From the NCBI RefSeq assembly GCF_010725725.1, contig NZ_AP022599.1:3968001-4032000 (forward strand): a DNA stretch of 64,000 bases, read 5' to 3'. How positions within the stretch are numbered: position 1 is the stretch's first letter; each line of letters starts with the position of its first letter. The translations under genes were made by a program, and so were the position numbers. Below the pieces are notes generated by a model that worked only from the letters and a program-made list of their open reading frames with translations, did not search any database and had not been told where the DNA came from. Below, piece by piece: positions 1 to 7,261 of this stretch. Origin of the DNA: Mycolicibacterium pulveris. GTDB taxonomy: Bacteria > Actinomycetota > Actinomycetes > Mycobacteriales > Mycobacteriaceae.

Positions 1-153
1 TCCGGCCCGTACAGCGCGCAGCACCTCGACGCGTACCGGTGTGGCTGGTTCGAGCGCTACGTCCGGACCTTCGGCGGCACCATCGCCGGCGGAACCTCTG
101 AAATCCAACGCAACATCATCGCCCAGCGGTTGCTGGGCCTACCCCGAAACTGA
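1..153 (+). CDS. Acyl-CoA dehydrogenase, C-terminal end (5' truncated)
   Basis: The frame is open from base 1 to TGA 151-153 and gives the last 50 residues of an acyl-CoA dehydrogenase. It contains the family's C-terminal signature GGTIAGGTSEIQRNIIAQR, where the TSEIQRN helix packs at the dimer interface near FAD, and ends LLGLPRN. The same ending occurs in the complete ACAD at 59331-60506 (GGTSEIQRNIIATQ, LGLPRR), so family assignment is secure although function cannot be narrowed. The start and the catalytic core lie outside the window. It is followed after 10 bp by an enoyl-CoA hydratase, the next enzyme in beta-oxidation, and probably shares its transcript. Confidence 0.9.
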   Translation, partial: SGPYSAQHLDAYRCGWFERYVRTFGGTIAGGTSEIQRNIIAQRLLGLPRN

Positions 154-163
154 AGGACCCACC

Positions 164-946
164 GTGTACATCGACTACGAGGTCGCCGACCGCATCGCGA
201 CCATCACGCTCAACCGCCCCGAGGCGGCCAACGCCCAAAACCCCGAACTTCTCGACGAACTCGACGCGGCGTGGACTCGCGCCGCGGAGGACAACGACGT
301 GTCGGTGATCATCCTGCGGGCCAACGGGAAGCACTTCTCGGCCGGGCACGACCTGCGCGGTGGCGGGCCGGTGCCGGACAAGATCACCCTGGACTTCATC
401 ATCCAGCACGAGGCCAAGCGCTACCTCGAGTACACGCTGCGCTGGCGCAACGTACCCAAGCCGTCGATCGCGGCGGTACAAGGCAGGTGTATCTCCGGTG
501 GCCTGCTGCTGTGCTGGCCCTGCGACCTGATCATCGCCGCCGACGACGCGCAGTTCTCCGACCCCGTGGTGCTGATGGGTATCGGCGGTGTCGAATATCA
601 CGGCCACACTTGGGAGCTCGGGCCGCGGAAGGCGAAGGAGATTCTGTTCACCGGTCGCGCGATGACGGCCGAAGAGGTGGCCAGCACCGGCATGGTGAAC
701 AAGGTGGTGCCGCGCGATGAGCTCGACGCCGAAACCAGGGCGCTGGCCGAGCAGATCGCCAAGATGCCGCCGTTCGCGCTGCGTCAGGCCAAGCGGGCGG
801 TCAACCAGACCCTCGACGTGCAGGGTTTCTATGCGGCGATTCAGTCGGTGTTCGACATTCATCAGACCGGTCATGGCAACGCGCTGAGCGTGAGCGGTTG
901 GCCGGTGCTGGTGAACCTCGACGAGATGAAGGCCAACATCAAGTAG
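164..946 (+). CDS. Enoyl-CoA hydratase/isomerase (crotonase family), 260 aa
   Basis: Crotonase-fold protein of normal family length. The N-terminal half has the strand ITLNRPEAANAQNP and the oxyanion-hole stretch HFSAGHDLRG. The second oxyanion segment is QGRCISGGLLLCW. The C-terminal helix keeps FALRQAKRAVNQT. Such enzymes hydrate or isomerise trans-enoyl-CoA. The frame stays open upstream to about base 41, but those codons lie in the out-of-frame end of the preceding ACAD; GTG 164 gives the usual short N-terminus MYIDYEVADRIATITLNRP and is chosen. The ACAD ends 10 bp upstream, so dehydrogenation and hydration steps appear coupled. Substrate specificity is not readable. Confidence 0.88.
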   Translation: MYIDYEVADRIATITLNRPEAANAQNPELLDELDAAWTRAAEDNDVSVIILRANGKHFSAGHDLRGGGPVPDKITLDFIIQHEAKRYLEYTLRWRNVPKPSIAAVQGRCISGGLLLCWPCDLIIAADDAQFSDPVVLMGIGGVEYHGHTWELGPRKAKEILFTGRAMTAEEVASTGMVNKVVPRDELDAETRALAEQIAKMPPFALRQAKRAVNQTLDVQGFYAAIQSVFDIHQTGHGNALSVSGWPVLVNLDEMKANIK

Positions 947-968
947 GTCTTGTCTACCCCTCTTTTTG

Positions 969-1151
969 CGCGAGCGTGCGTGTCTGAGGGCGACACGCCG
1001 GGCGGAAGCAGGAGTTTGCGCACGCTCGCGCAACCGACCGCAAGACCGACGACGTGCCGTGAACGGCGCCCGCCATCGGCGCAGTTGTGCACGAGCGTGC
1101 GTGAAGTCGCGAGTTACGGCGGCGTGTCGCCCTCAGACACGCACGCTCGCG
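969..1151. terminator. Long inverted repeat between convergent genes, putative bidirectional terminator
   Basis: Bases 969-1000 and 1120-1151 form a perfect 32-bp inverted repeat flanked on the outside by T and A runs (963-967; 1152-1156). Two further copies of the core CGAGCGTGCG lie between the arms, around 1018-1030 (inverted) and 1091-1102 (direct). The element fills the gap between a plus-strand gene ending at 946 and a minus-strand gene ending at 1199, so a bidirectional terminator or dispersed intergenic repeat is the simplest reading. No open frame of merit is present. Confidence 0.6.
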
Positions 1152-1154
1152 AAA

Positions 1155-1188
1155 AAGGTGCGCTCGCGCCGAAGGTGCGCTCGCGCCG
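1155..1188. repeat. 17-bp tandem duplication
   Basis: The sequence AAGGTGCGCTCGCGCCG occurs twice head to tail (1155-1171 and 1172-1188), just outside the long inverted repeat and against the 3' end of the minus-strand ACAD. It shares the GCGCTCGCG core with that repeat and was probably generated from it. Confidence 0.7.
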
Positions 1189-1198
1189 AAGAAGAAGC

Positions 1199-2002
1199 TT
1201 ACAGATCGGCGAGGCGCGGTACCGAGCCTCGGGCCCGTAGCCCGGCGCCCACCTTGCGGGTGAGTTCCTTTGTGTTACCGAGCAACCCGTCGAGCACCAG
1301 GGCCCGTTTCACGTGGCAATCCAGCTCATGCTCGGCGGTGAAGCCGATACCGCCGAGCACTTGTTGGCAGTGCCTGGCCGCCGTCAGCGCGGCCTTGCCC
1401 GCCGCGGCCTTGGCCAACATCGCGGTCAGGTCCGGGCTTTCGGTTCCGGGCAGGCCCAGCGTGGCCTCGGCGCCCTCGATGGCCACCAGCGTCTCGGCCA
1501 GCCGGTGCCGGATCGCCTGGAACGACGCGATCGGCTTGCCGAACTGCACCCGATCGAGCGCATGTTGGCGGGCCAGCGACAGCATCGCCCGTGCCGAGCC
1601 GACCAGCCACCAGCCGACCGCCCGTCGCGTCTCGCCCAGCCGCATCGTCTCCCCGTCGGGCACCCGCCGCAGCGGCAGCCCGCCCAGCGTCGGTGCGGCG
1701 TTCGCCGAGCGTTCCCACACCACCCAGCCGCCGCCGGCGTACGGCATCGGCGGGGTTCCGCCGGGCAGACCGCCGATGGTCTCCAACAGGACATCGTTGA
1801 GAACCGAGGCATGCGAACCGGTTTCGCCAAGCAGCCGGAATACCAGCGGAATGGCCATGTCGGGTATGTCGGAGAGCATCTCGGCCCAGCCGAGCTCGGC
1901 CAGCGCGGCGTCCAGCTCGGCCCCGGAGGTCGACAGCATCGTCTTGCGAAGGGTGTCTTCGAGCATCGCGAGCGACTCGGCGTCCAGAGTTTCCACGGTC
2001 AC
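1199..2002 (-). CDS. Acyl-CoA dehydrogenase family protein, short form, 267 aa
   Basis: Mostly the C-terminal four-helix part of the ACAD fold: HALDRVQFGKPIASFQAIRH is the helix that follows the substrate pocket, and CQQVLGGIGFTAEHELDCHVKR matches the late ACAD motif that binds the FAD adenosine. The N-terminal and beta-barrel domains are reduced: 267 aa against about 380-400 for full-length members. Short members of this kind pair with a longer subunit in alpha2beta2 ACADs, and the longer gene at 1999-3126 overlaps this GTG start by 4 bp. It probably is the partner subunit. It is the last gene of the minus-strand operon that starts at 7003. Confidence 0.85.
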   Translation of the reverse strand: MTVETLDAESLAMLEDTLRKTMLSTSGAELDAALAELGWAEMLSDIPDMAIPLVFRLLGETGSHASVLNDVLLETIGGLPGGTPPMPYAGGGWVVWERSANAAPTLGGLPLRRVPDGETMRLGETRRAVGWWLVGSARAMLSLARQHALDRVQFGKPIASFQAIRHRLAETLVAIEGAEATLGLPGTESPDLTAMLAKAAAGKAALTAARHCQQVLGGIGFTAEHELDCHVKRALVLDGLLGNTKELTRKVGAGLRARGSVPRLADL

Positions 2003-3126
2003 TCCTTTCCGAGGTCAAGCAGGCGACGGGCGATGATATTGCGTTGAATCTCGGCGGTGCCGCCGTAGATGGTGGCCGCTCGCGAGTAGAGGAACTCGGT
2101 ACGCCATTCGTTGTCGTCGAGCTCGATGACGCCGGGCAGAAGATCACGGGCGGTGTCATAGAGCTGTTGTTCGGCGCCGGCCAGCAACACCTTGTCGATC
2201 GAGGTTTCGGCGCCGAGCTTGTGCCCGTCGGCCAGCCGGTGCTGGGTGGCCCGCGATCGGCACCGCAGCGTGTGCAGCGCCAGATACGTCTCGCCCAGGT
2301 CGGAATCCACCGCTTGGCCAACGCGTTTCACTTCATCGACGAGCGCGTCGAACCGTGAATACAGGTAGGCGATGCGCTGCCAGAAGCAGGTCGAGCGTTC
2401 GTAGGGAAGCAGATCCATGGCCAACCGCCAGCCGTCGCCCGGATTGCCGAGCATCCGGTCGGCGGGGACCGCGACATCGTCGAAGTACACCTCGCAGAAT
2501 TCGTCGACGTCGTGCATGGTGCGCAACGGACGAACCGTGACGCCGGGTGTCTTCAGGTCGACGAAGAACGCGGTGATGGCTTCGTGATCGGGGGTGTCCG
2601 GCCCGCCGGTGCGGGTGAGCAGCACACACCGCGTGGCGAACTGCGCGAAGCTGGTCCACACCTTCTGGCCGTTGATGATCCACTGGTCGCCGTCCTGCAC
2701 GGCGCGGGTGGTCAGCGATGCCAGGTCGCTGCCGGACCCCGGTTCGGAAAAGCCCTGGCACCACGACTCCTGGCCGGACAGCAGTTTGGGGACCATCTCG
2801 GCGGCCAGTTCGGGTCGCGCGTAGTCGATCATCGTGGGCGTCAGCACATCGAGCATCGAGTACGGCCCGGGATGGTCGAGCCCGCGTCCCACGACCTCCT
2901 CGCCGACGATGGCGCGCAGGATGTCGGGACCGCCCAGCCCGCCTGCCGATTCCGGCCAGCCGTAGCGCATCCAGCCGGCGTCGTAGAGCGCCTTGAGCAC
3001 CCGAAGATGCTGGGCCTGGTGGGCCTCCAAAGAGTTGCCACCCGCCGGAGGCGTCAGGTCGTTGGCGTCGAGCCATTCCCGCAGCGCCGTGCGGAACACG
3101 GCGGGGTCGAAGAGCTCCTCGCTCAT
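1999..3126 (-). CDS. Acyl-CoA dehydrogenase, 375 aa
   Basis: Full-length ACAD. The FAD/substrate barrel has CQGFSEPGSGSDLASLTTRA followed by WIINGQKVWTSFAQFA. The C-terminus has YGGTAEIQRNIIARRLLDL. ATG 3126 overlaps the stop of the upstream SnoaL-like gene by 4 bp; the long upstream extension of the frame belongs to that gene. The downstream short ACAD overlaps by 4 bp, implying translation coupling and a heteromeric enzyme. At the usual C-terminal catalytic position this protein has IYGGTAEI, so Gly replaces the Glu of the classic YEGT motif. Confidence 0.9.
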   Translation of the reverse strand: MSEELFDPAVFRTALREWLDANDLTPPAGGNSLEAHQAQHLRVLKALYDAGWMRYGWPESAGGLGGPDILRAIVGEEVVGRGLDHPGPYSMLDVLTPTMIDYARPELAAEMVPKLLSGQESWCQGFSEPGSGSDLASLTTRAVQDGDQWIINGQKVWTSFAQFATRCVLLTRTGGPDTPDHEAITAFFVDLKTPGVTVRPLRTMHDVDEFCEVYFDDVAVPADRMLGNPGDGWRLAMDLLPYERSTCFWQRIAYLYSRFDALVDEVKRVGQAVDSDLGETYLALHTLRCRSRATQHRLADGHKLGAETSIDKVLLAGAEQQLYDTARDLLPGVIELDDNEWRTEFLYSRAATIYGGTAEIQRNIIARRLLDLGKE

Positions 3127-3584
3127 CCCGCCTCGGGCCTTCCGATGGCGTGCGGGCGGCCGGAGTCGTGGTCGCCGCTGCGCCGGATGAACGTCATCGC
3201 ACGAGTTTTCAGCCGCCAGCCGTCCTCGGTGCGGACATAGGTGTCGTTGTAGTACCCGATGCGCATGTCGTGCTTGGAGTGTTCGATGAAGCACAGCGGC
3301 TGGGTGCCGGTGGCCTTGTCGGGATCGTCGGGGTCCAGGGTTACCAGCGACGTGCCCGTCATGAACAACCCCTTCGGCGCGGCGTCGACCAGTTCGGGGA
3401 AGCGGGCCAGCGTGTAGGTGGAGCCGAATGCGCTGTAGGTGCCGTCCGGGGTGAATACCGAGATGAGACCGTCGATGTCGCCCTGGGTGATGGTGACGGC
3501 GTACTTGGCGAGCAGCTGCTGGATCTCGACGAGGTCGTCAGTTCGTGTCGGACTACTGGTTGGCCTACTGGCTGGCGATGTCAT
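3123..3584 (-). CDS. SnoaL-like / NTF2-fold protein, 153 aa
   Basis: Small alpha+beta cone-barrel protein. DDLVEIQQLLAKYAVTITQGD followed by GLISVFTPDGTYSAFG is the classic SnoaL-like opening, and the C-terminal strands YYNDTYVRTEDGWRLKTRAM close the cone. Relatives include ketosteroid-isomerase-like isomerases, polyketide cyclases and small subunits of ring-hydroxylating oxygenases. Here it sits in an operon with a Rieske alpha subunit (5116-6459). The start ATG 3584 lies inside the end of the amidohydrolase gene (20-bp overlap) and the stop overlaps the ACAD start by 4 bp. It could be an isomerase, a dehydratase or a structural partner; the sequence does not decide. Confidence 0.75.
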   Translation of the reverse strand: MTSPASRPTSSPTRTDDLVEIQQLLAKYAVTITQGDIDGLISVFTPDGTYSAFGSTYTLARFPELVDAAPKGLFMTGTSLVTLDPDDPDKATGTQPLCFIEHSKHDMRIGYYNDTYVRTEDGWRLKTRAMTFIRRSGDHDSGRPHAIGRPEAG

Positions 3585-4791
3585 TTCGGAAGACCTTTCC
3601 GCCCTTCATGACGAAGTTGACGTTCCGCGTGACGGTGATGTCACTCAACGGATCTGATGGCACGGCGATGATGTCGGCTAGGTAGCCCTCGGCGAGGCGA
3701 CCCAGGTTGGGTTTGTTGATCAAGTCGGCGGCGACGACGGTCGCCGCGCGCAGCACCGCGGCAGGCGGCATACCCCACTCGACGAGCGTAACGAGCTCGT
3801 CGGCGTTCTTGCCGTGCGGGATCGCCGGCGCGTCGGTCCCCACGGCGATCTTCACCCCGGCATCGTAGGCCGCCTTGATCGACGTGCGGGCCTTGGGAAA
3901 CATTTCGGCGGCTTTGTCCTGCAGCTCTTTTGGCGCCCTCGAGACGTCCATGGCCTCGGCCAGCCGTCGGGTGCTCACCAGAAACCGGTCGTTGTCGACG
4001 AGCATCCTGATGGCCTCGTCGTCCATCAGGAATCCGTGCTCGATGCAGTCGATGCCGCACGCGACGGCGTGTTTGACCGCTTCGGCACCGTGGGTGTGCG
4101 CGGCGACGCGCAGCCCACGACGGTGCGCCTCATCGACGATGACCCGCAGCTCCTCGTCCGAATAGTGTTGTGCGCCTGCTTCTCCGGTCAATGACATCAC
4201 ACCGCCGGAACAGCACACCTTGATCAGCTGTGCGCCGTGTTTGATCTGGTAGCGCACGGCTTTCCGGATCTCGTCGACGCCGTTGGCGATGCCCTCTTCG
4301 ATCGTCAGCTCGAGCACACCGGGCATGAACGCCGCGAACATCGTCGGGTCGAGATGGCCCCCGGTGGGGGTGATGGCGTGCCCGGCGGGGATCACCCGGG
4401 GCCCCTCGATCCAGCCGGCGTCGATGGCCTTGCCCAGCGCGACATCGAGCAGATAGCCGCCCGTCTTCACGAATAACCCGAGGTTGCGCACCGTCGTGAA
4501 GCCCGCACGCAGGGTGCGTCGGGCGTTGCCCACCGCGCGCAGTACCCGCGTCGCTGGATCGTCCTGGACCTGGGACAGGCCGGGGTTTTCGCCCCGGCCG
4601 CCCATCAGGAGGTTGACCTCCATGTCCATCAGGCCGGGCAGCAGGATGGCATCACCGAGATCGATGACGTCGTCCCCCGATGCCGAAGCGCCGATCGCGG
4701 TGATCCGGCCGTCGTCGACCCGTAAAACCCCGGGCCGGACGATCTCGCCGGCGTCGACGTCGAGCAGACCTGCTGCTTTGAGGGTCGGCAC
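3565..4791 (-). CDS. Amidohydrolase-superfamily protein with altered metal site, 408 aa
   Basis: Metallohydrolase of the imidazolonepropionase/Xaa-Pro dipeptidase-like group: N-terminal beta-sandwich, TIM barrel, C-terminal return to the sandwich (GYLADIIAVPSDPL). Candidate metal ligands are visible at Lys191 (LIKVCCSGG), His232 (VAAHTHG), His252 (CIEHGF) and Asp320 (GTDAP). The strand-1 HxH motif, normally PGLIDxHxH, reads PGLMDMEVNL, so the two histidines are Glu58 and Asn60. The paralogue at 32885-34138 has the same change. GTG 4791 lies 2 bp after the stop of the Rieske companion gene. Ring or lactone/amide hydrolysis after Rieske hydroxylation is a plausible role but is inferred from context. 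Confidence 0.85.
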   Translation of the reverse strand: MPTLKAAGLLDVDAGEIVRPGVLRVDDGRITAIGASASGDDVIDLGDAILLPGLMDMEVNLLMGGRGENPGLSQVQDDPATRVLRAVGNARRTLRAGFTTVRNLGLFVKTGGYLLDVALGKAIDAGWIEGPRVIPAGHAITPTGGHLDPTMFAAFMPGVLELTIEEGIANGVDEIRKAVRYQIKHGAQLIKVCCSGGVMSLTGEAGAQHYSDEELRVIVDEAHRRGLRVAAHTHGAEAVKHAVACGIDCIEHGFLMDDEAIRMLVDNDRFLVSTRRLAEAMDVSRAPKELQDKAAEMFPKARTSIKAAYDAGVKIAVGTDAPAIPHGKNADELVTLVEWGMPPAAVLRAATVVAADLINKPNLGRLAEGYLADIIAVPSDPLSDITVTRNVNFVMKGGKVFRNDIASQ

Positions 4792-4793
4792 CC

Positions 4794-5123
4794 CTAGACC
4801 ACCGGCTCCCTTACGCAGGTGATGTAGGTGGCGCCGCTGTCGAGCACGCGCGGCTGCTTCCAGACCTCGACCGGGAACGACACGTTGACCAGTGACTGCA
4901 TCATGTGAATGAGCGCCTTTGCGTCGTCGGGCATTCCGTCCAAGGGGAACCTGGCGTCGCAGTATTCCATGACGGCCTCGAGGCGGGGAAACGCGGTGTC
5001 ATAGAAATCCTGCATCTCCTCCATCGTGGAGGACAGCCGCTTCTGATAGCGCTCTTCCTCGGTCGGCAGGCACCAGTCGGTGAACCGCTCGAGATCGGCG
5101 AACTCTTCTGGCAACTTAGGCAT
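4794..5123 (-). CDS. Rieske companion protein of unknown function, 109 aa
   Basis: Small soluble, acidic, mainly helical protein without a recognised domain. It is clearly related to 32553-32888 and 42665-43000: all three share EFADLERF, WCLxTExERYQKR, FYD, YCDxxFxLDxxPxD and a C-terminal VEVWKQPRxxDSGAT-type segment. Each copy directly follows a Rieske oxygenase alpha subunit on the same strand. Here ATG 5123 overlaps the oxygenase stop by 8 bp; in-frame starts further upstream exist but would break alignment with the other two. Role unknown: a small structural subunit, an assembly factor or an electron-transfer partner all fit. There is no cysteine pattern suggesting a cofactor. Confidence 0.8.
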   Translation of the reverse strand: MPKLPEEFADLERFTDWCLPTEEERYQKRLSSTMEEMQDFYDTAFPRLEAVMEYCDARFPLDGMPDDAKALIHMMQSLVNVSFPVEVWKQPRVLDSGATYITCVREPVV

Positions 5124-6459
5124 TGATCGCATCCTTCTGACCGGCCGACGACGAGGCCTTCCCATTGCCGGAGCCGTCGGTTAGACCTTTCTCCTTCTTG
5201 TACGCGTTCACGTAGTCCCACGCCGTCGTGTGCAGATGACGCAGCAGGATCTCCTGGTCGCACAACGGGAACTCCTTGACCACACCGGTGCTGATCATCG
5301 TCTGGGTGGCCTCCAGGGTGTTGGCGTCCTGGAACGCGTACTCCTTGAACGTCACCGCCGCCAATTCATGGGCAAGCCGTTCACGGGTGTTGGTCGCGGG
5401 CACGAAGTAGAGCGTGCACTCGAAGATGTGCTTGTCCACGTCGGTGGGCCAGTAGTGGTAGGTGAGGTACCAGCCCGGCGCCCACAGCAGCAGCGTGAAG
5501 TTCGGGAAGAACTCGAACGAGTCCTGACCCCAGGCGTGATGGCGCGACGGATTGACCGCCGGCGGCAACTCGTCGGGCAGGATGCCCTTGATCTTCGGGC
5601 GGTCCCACGGTCCGAAAAGCCCGCTGTGCAGCACACGTTCGATGGGCTTGACCATGTTCAGGTCCTTCGGCGGGCTCATGCCGCCCCAGGACGAGATCAT
5701 CGAGTGCCTGCCCTTGATGTCGTAGTGCAGGGCCTCGTAGCCGAAGCTGGCCAGCTTCTCGGCTTCCTCCTTGACCGCCTGCTTCATGTGCAGCACCGGC
5801 GCGTGGTAGAACTCCGTGAACGCGTCGATGAACAGCTTCCAGTTGGCGTTGACCTCGGCTCGGTAGGAATAGGTTTCGGTCATCTCGTGGAAGGGATAGC
5901 CCTCCAGACCCTTCGCGAACTCGCCGAGGTAGTCGATCAGCGGTTCGGCGTCGTCGTCGAAGTTGATGAAGATGAAGCCTTCCCACACTTCGCATCGCAC
6001 CGGCACCAACCCGTAGTCGGCCTTGTCGACGTCGAAGAACTCACCCTCCTGCTGGATGAAGGTGAGATCACCTTTGAGGTTGTAGCGCCACCCGTGGTAC
6101 TTGCAGGTGAACTGGCGGCAGGTGCCTGCGACCTCTTCGCCCGGATAGTCGTTCCACACCAACTTGTTTCCGCGGTGGCGGCACAAGTTGTAGAAGGCGC
6201 GGACCTGGTTCTCGGTGTCCTTGACGATGATCACCGACGTGCCCTTGCCCGCGGACGGCATCTCCTTGGTGAAGTAGCTGCCCTTCTTGGGGAGCCGTTC
6301 GACCCGACCCACGTTCAGCCAGCACTTCCGGAAGATCGCCTGCTGCTCGAGCTTCCACTGCTCGGGGTCGATCGAGTCGGTGTAATCCACCGGTGCGGTG
6401 CCGAGTTCGGGCCAGTGCTCGGTCCAGCTGCCCTCAGCGGGTTTCGGGAAAAATGCCAC
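5116..6459 (-). CDS. Rieske non-heme iron oxygenase, alpha subunit, 447 aa
   Basis: Ring-hydroxylating oxygenase catalytic subunit. The Rieske [2Fe-2S] ligands are Cys93-x-His95 (NLCRHRGNK) and Cys119-x2-His122 (FTCKYHGWRY). The catalytic domain has the mononuclear iron site IDAFTEFYHAPVLH with Asp212, His219 and His224, and a later conserved acid in FQDANTLEATQ. Length is typical. Copies at 31288-32553 and 41404-42663 share the opening PKPxEGSWTxHxPxLGT. No beta subunit of the usual kind is encoded nearby; a ~110-aa companion follows each copy. It forms an operon with the decarboxylase-like gene 4 bp upstream. Substrate unknown. Confidence 0.93.
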   Translation of the reverse strand: MAFFPKPAEGSWTEHWPELGTAPVDYTDSIDPEQWKLEQQAIFRKCWLNVGRVERLPKKGSYFTKEMPSAGKGTSVIIVKDTENQVRAFYNLCRHRGNKLVWNDYPGEEVAGTCRQFTCKYHGWRYNLKGDLTFIQQEGEFFDVDKADYGLVPVRCEVWEGFIFINFDDDAEPLIDYLGEFAKGLEGYPFHEMTETYSYRAEVNANWKLFIDAFTEFYHAPVLHMKQAVKEEAEKLASFGYEALHYDIKGRHSMISSWGGMSPPKDLNMVKPIERVLHSGLFGPWDRPKIKGILPDELPPAVNPSRHHAWGQDSFEFFPNFTLLLWAPGWYLTYHYWPTDVDKHIFECTLYFVPATNTRERLAHELAAVTFKEYAFQDANTLEATQTMISTGVVKEFPLCDQEILLRHLHTTAWDYVNAYKKEKGLTDGSGNGKASSSAGQKDAINA

Positions 6460-6463
6460 TGTT

Positions 6464-7003
6464 CTACCTCTCTGCGAGTGTTTCGGAGTCGGGTTTCACG
6501 CCGAAAGTGTTGATCGCCATGGCAAGCGCGCCATAGCAGCCGATGGTGAAGACGAGATCCATGCGCTGACGCTCGTCGAGATGCTCGGACAGTGCCGTCC
6601 AGGTGGCATCGGAGATCTCGGACGTGTCCTCGAGTTCGTCGACAGCGCGAAGCACGGCACGGTCCAGTTCGTCGACGGCCTCCCCGCGCTGCACCCCCGC
6701 GATGACGTCGTCGGTCAGCCCAGCCTCAAGGCCCATACGCACGTGATGGCGCCACTCGTACTCGCAGTGGCGGCGGTGCGCCACCCGCAGCACCGCCAGT
6801 TCGCGTAACCGTTCGGGCAGGGTAGACGAGTACAGCAGGTGGTTGTTGAAACGGAGGAAGGCTCGCGTCAGCTTCGGGTGCCGCACCAGGGTGGCCAGCA
6901 GGTTGCCGGTCTTCTCCGGAGAGCGCCGGTCGGCGGGGATGCTCGAAAGGGCATGGTCGACGGCGTCATCCCACTGCTCGGCGGGCAGCGGCTGAACTCG
7001 CAC
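6464..7003 (-). CDS. Carboxymuconolactone decarboxylase / AhpD-like protein, 179 aa
   Basis: All-helical CMD/AhpD fold. LRELAVLRVAHRRHCEYEWRHH is the family's active-site helix, with the Cys-x-x-x-x-His/His arrangement seen in decarboxylase-like rather than CxxC disulfide members; FTIGCYGALAMAINTFGV is the closing helix. The frame runs open to 7081, but GTG 7003 is preceded by GAGAGGAAG at a normal spacing and gives the usual N-terminus, so it is chosen. It is the first gene of the minus-strand Rieske operon and has a palindromic operator candidate at 7025-7039. Members act on cyclic lactones or as peroxidase-like proteins; the actual reaction is not known. Confidence 0.82.
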   Translation of the reverse strand: MRVQPLPAEQWDDAVDHALSSIPADRRSPEKTGNLLATLVRHPKLTRAFLRFNNHLLYSSTLPERLRELAVLRVAHRRHCEYEWRHHVRMGLEAGLTDDVIAGVQRGEAVDELDRAVLRAVDELEDTSEISDATWTALSEHLDERQRMDLVFTIGCYGALAMAINTFGVKPDSETLAER

Positions 7004-7024
7004 CGATAACTTCCTCTCGCTCAC

Positions 7025-7039
7025 GAGAATCAGGTTCTC
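7025..7039. promoter_or_regulatory. Candidate operator GAGAA-N5-TTCTC
   Basis: GAGAATCAGGTTCTC is a 15-bp palindrome 21 bp upstream of the decarboxylase-like gene start at 7003. Near-identical sites lie at 43941-43955 and 58304-58318, each in a promoter. The size and symmetry fit a TetR-type repressor, but which regulator binds is unknown. Confidence 0.55.
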
Positions 7040-7194
7040 ATATTTGGCTAACAGATTTCCATCTTTACCGCCCGCGGTCAATCCCGAGGGGCAGATGCGC
7101 CGGTCACGGCGGTGGCGACGGTCGCCGAAACGGCCCTGCCAGGGGCCTCGCGGACCGTTTCGGACATTGATTCTCGCGATGAGAGAAGATAGTT

Positions 7195-7209
7195 TTCTCA
7201 GCTAGAGAA
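7195..7209. promoter_or_regulatory. Candidate operator TTCTC-N5-GAGAA in a divergent promoter
   Basis: The element TTCTCAGCTAGAGAA is the inside-out version of the site at 7025-7039. An additional TTCTC (7171-7175) and GAGAA (7183-7187) lie just upstream. They fall between the minus-strand Rieske operon and the plus-strand amidohydrolase at 7262, so this 258-bp gap looks like a two-way control region. The remainder of the gap shows no gene. Confidence 0.4.
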
Positions 7210-7261
7210 CCTGGCCGGTCTAGGGTGGGTGTCAGTGACGACCCCGAAGAAGGGAACAGGC

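Noticed and set aside
41..163. N-terminal extension of the first enoyl-CoA hydratase
   Set aside because: These codons read the end of the preceding ACAD out of frame and have no similarity to crotonases; GTG 164 fits the family.
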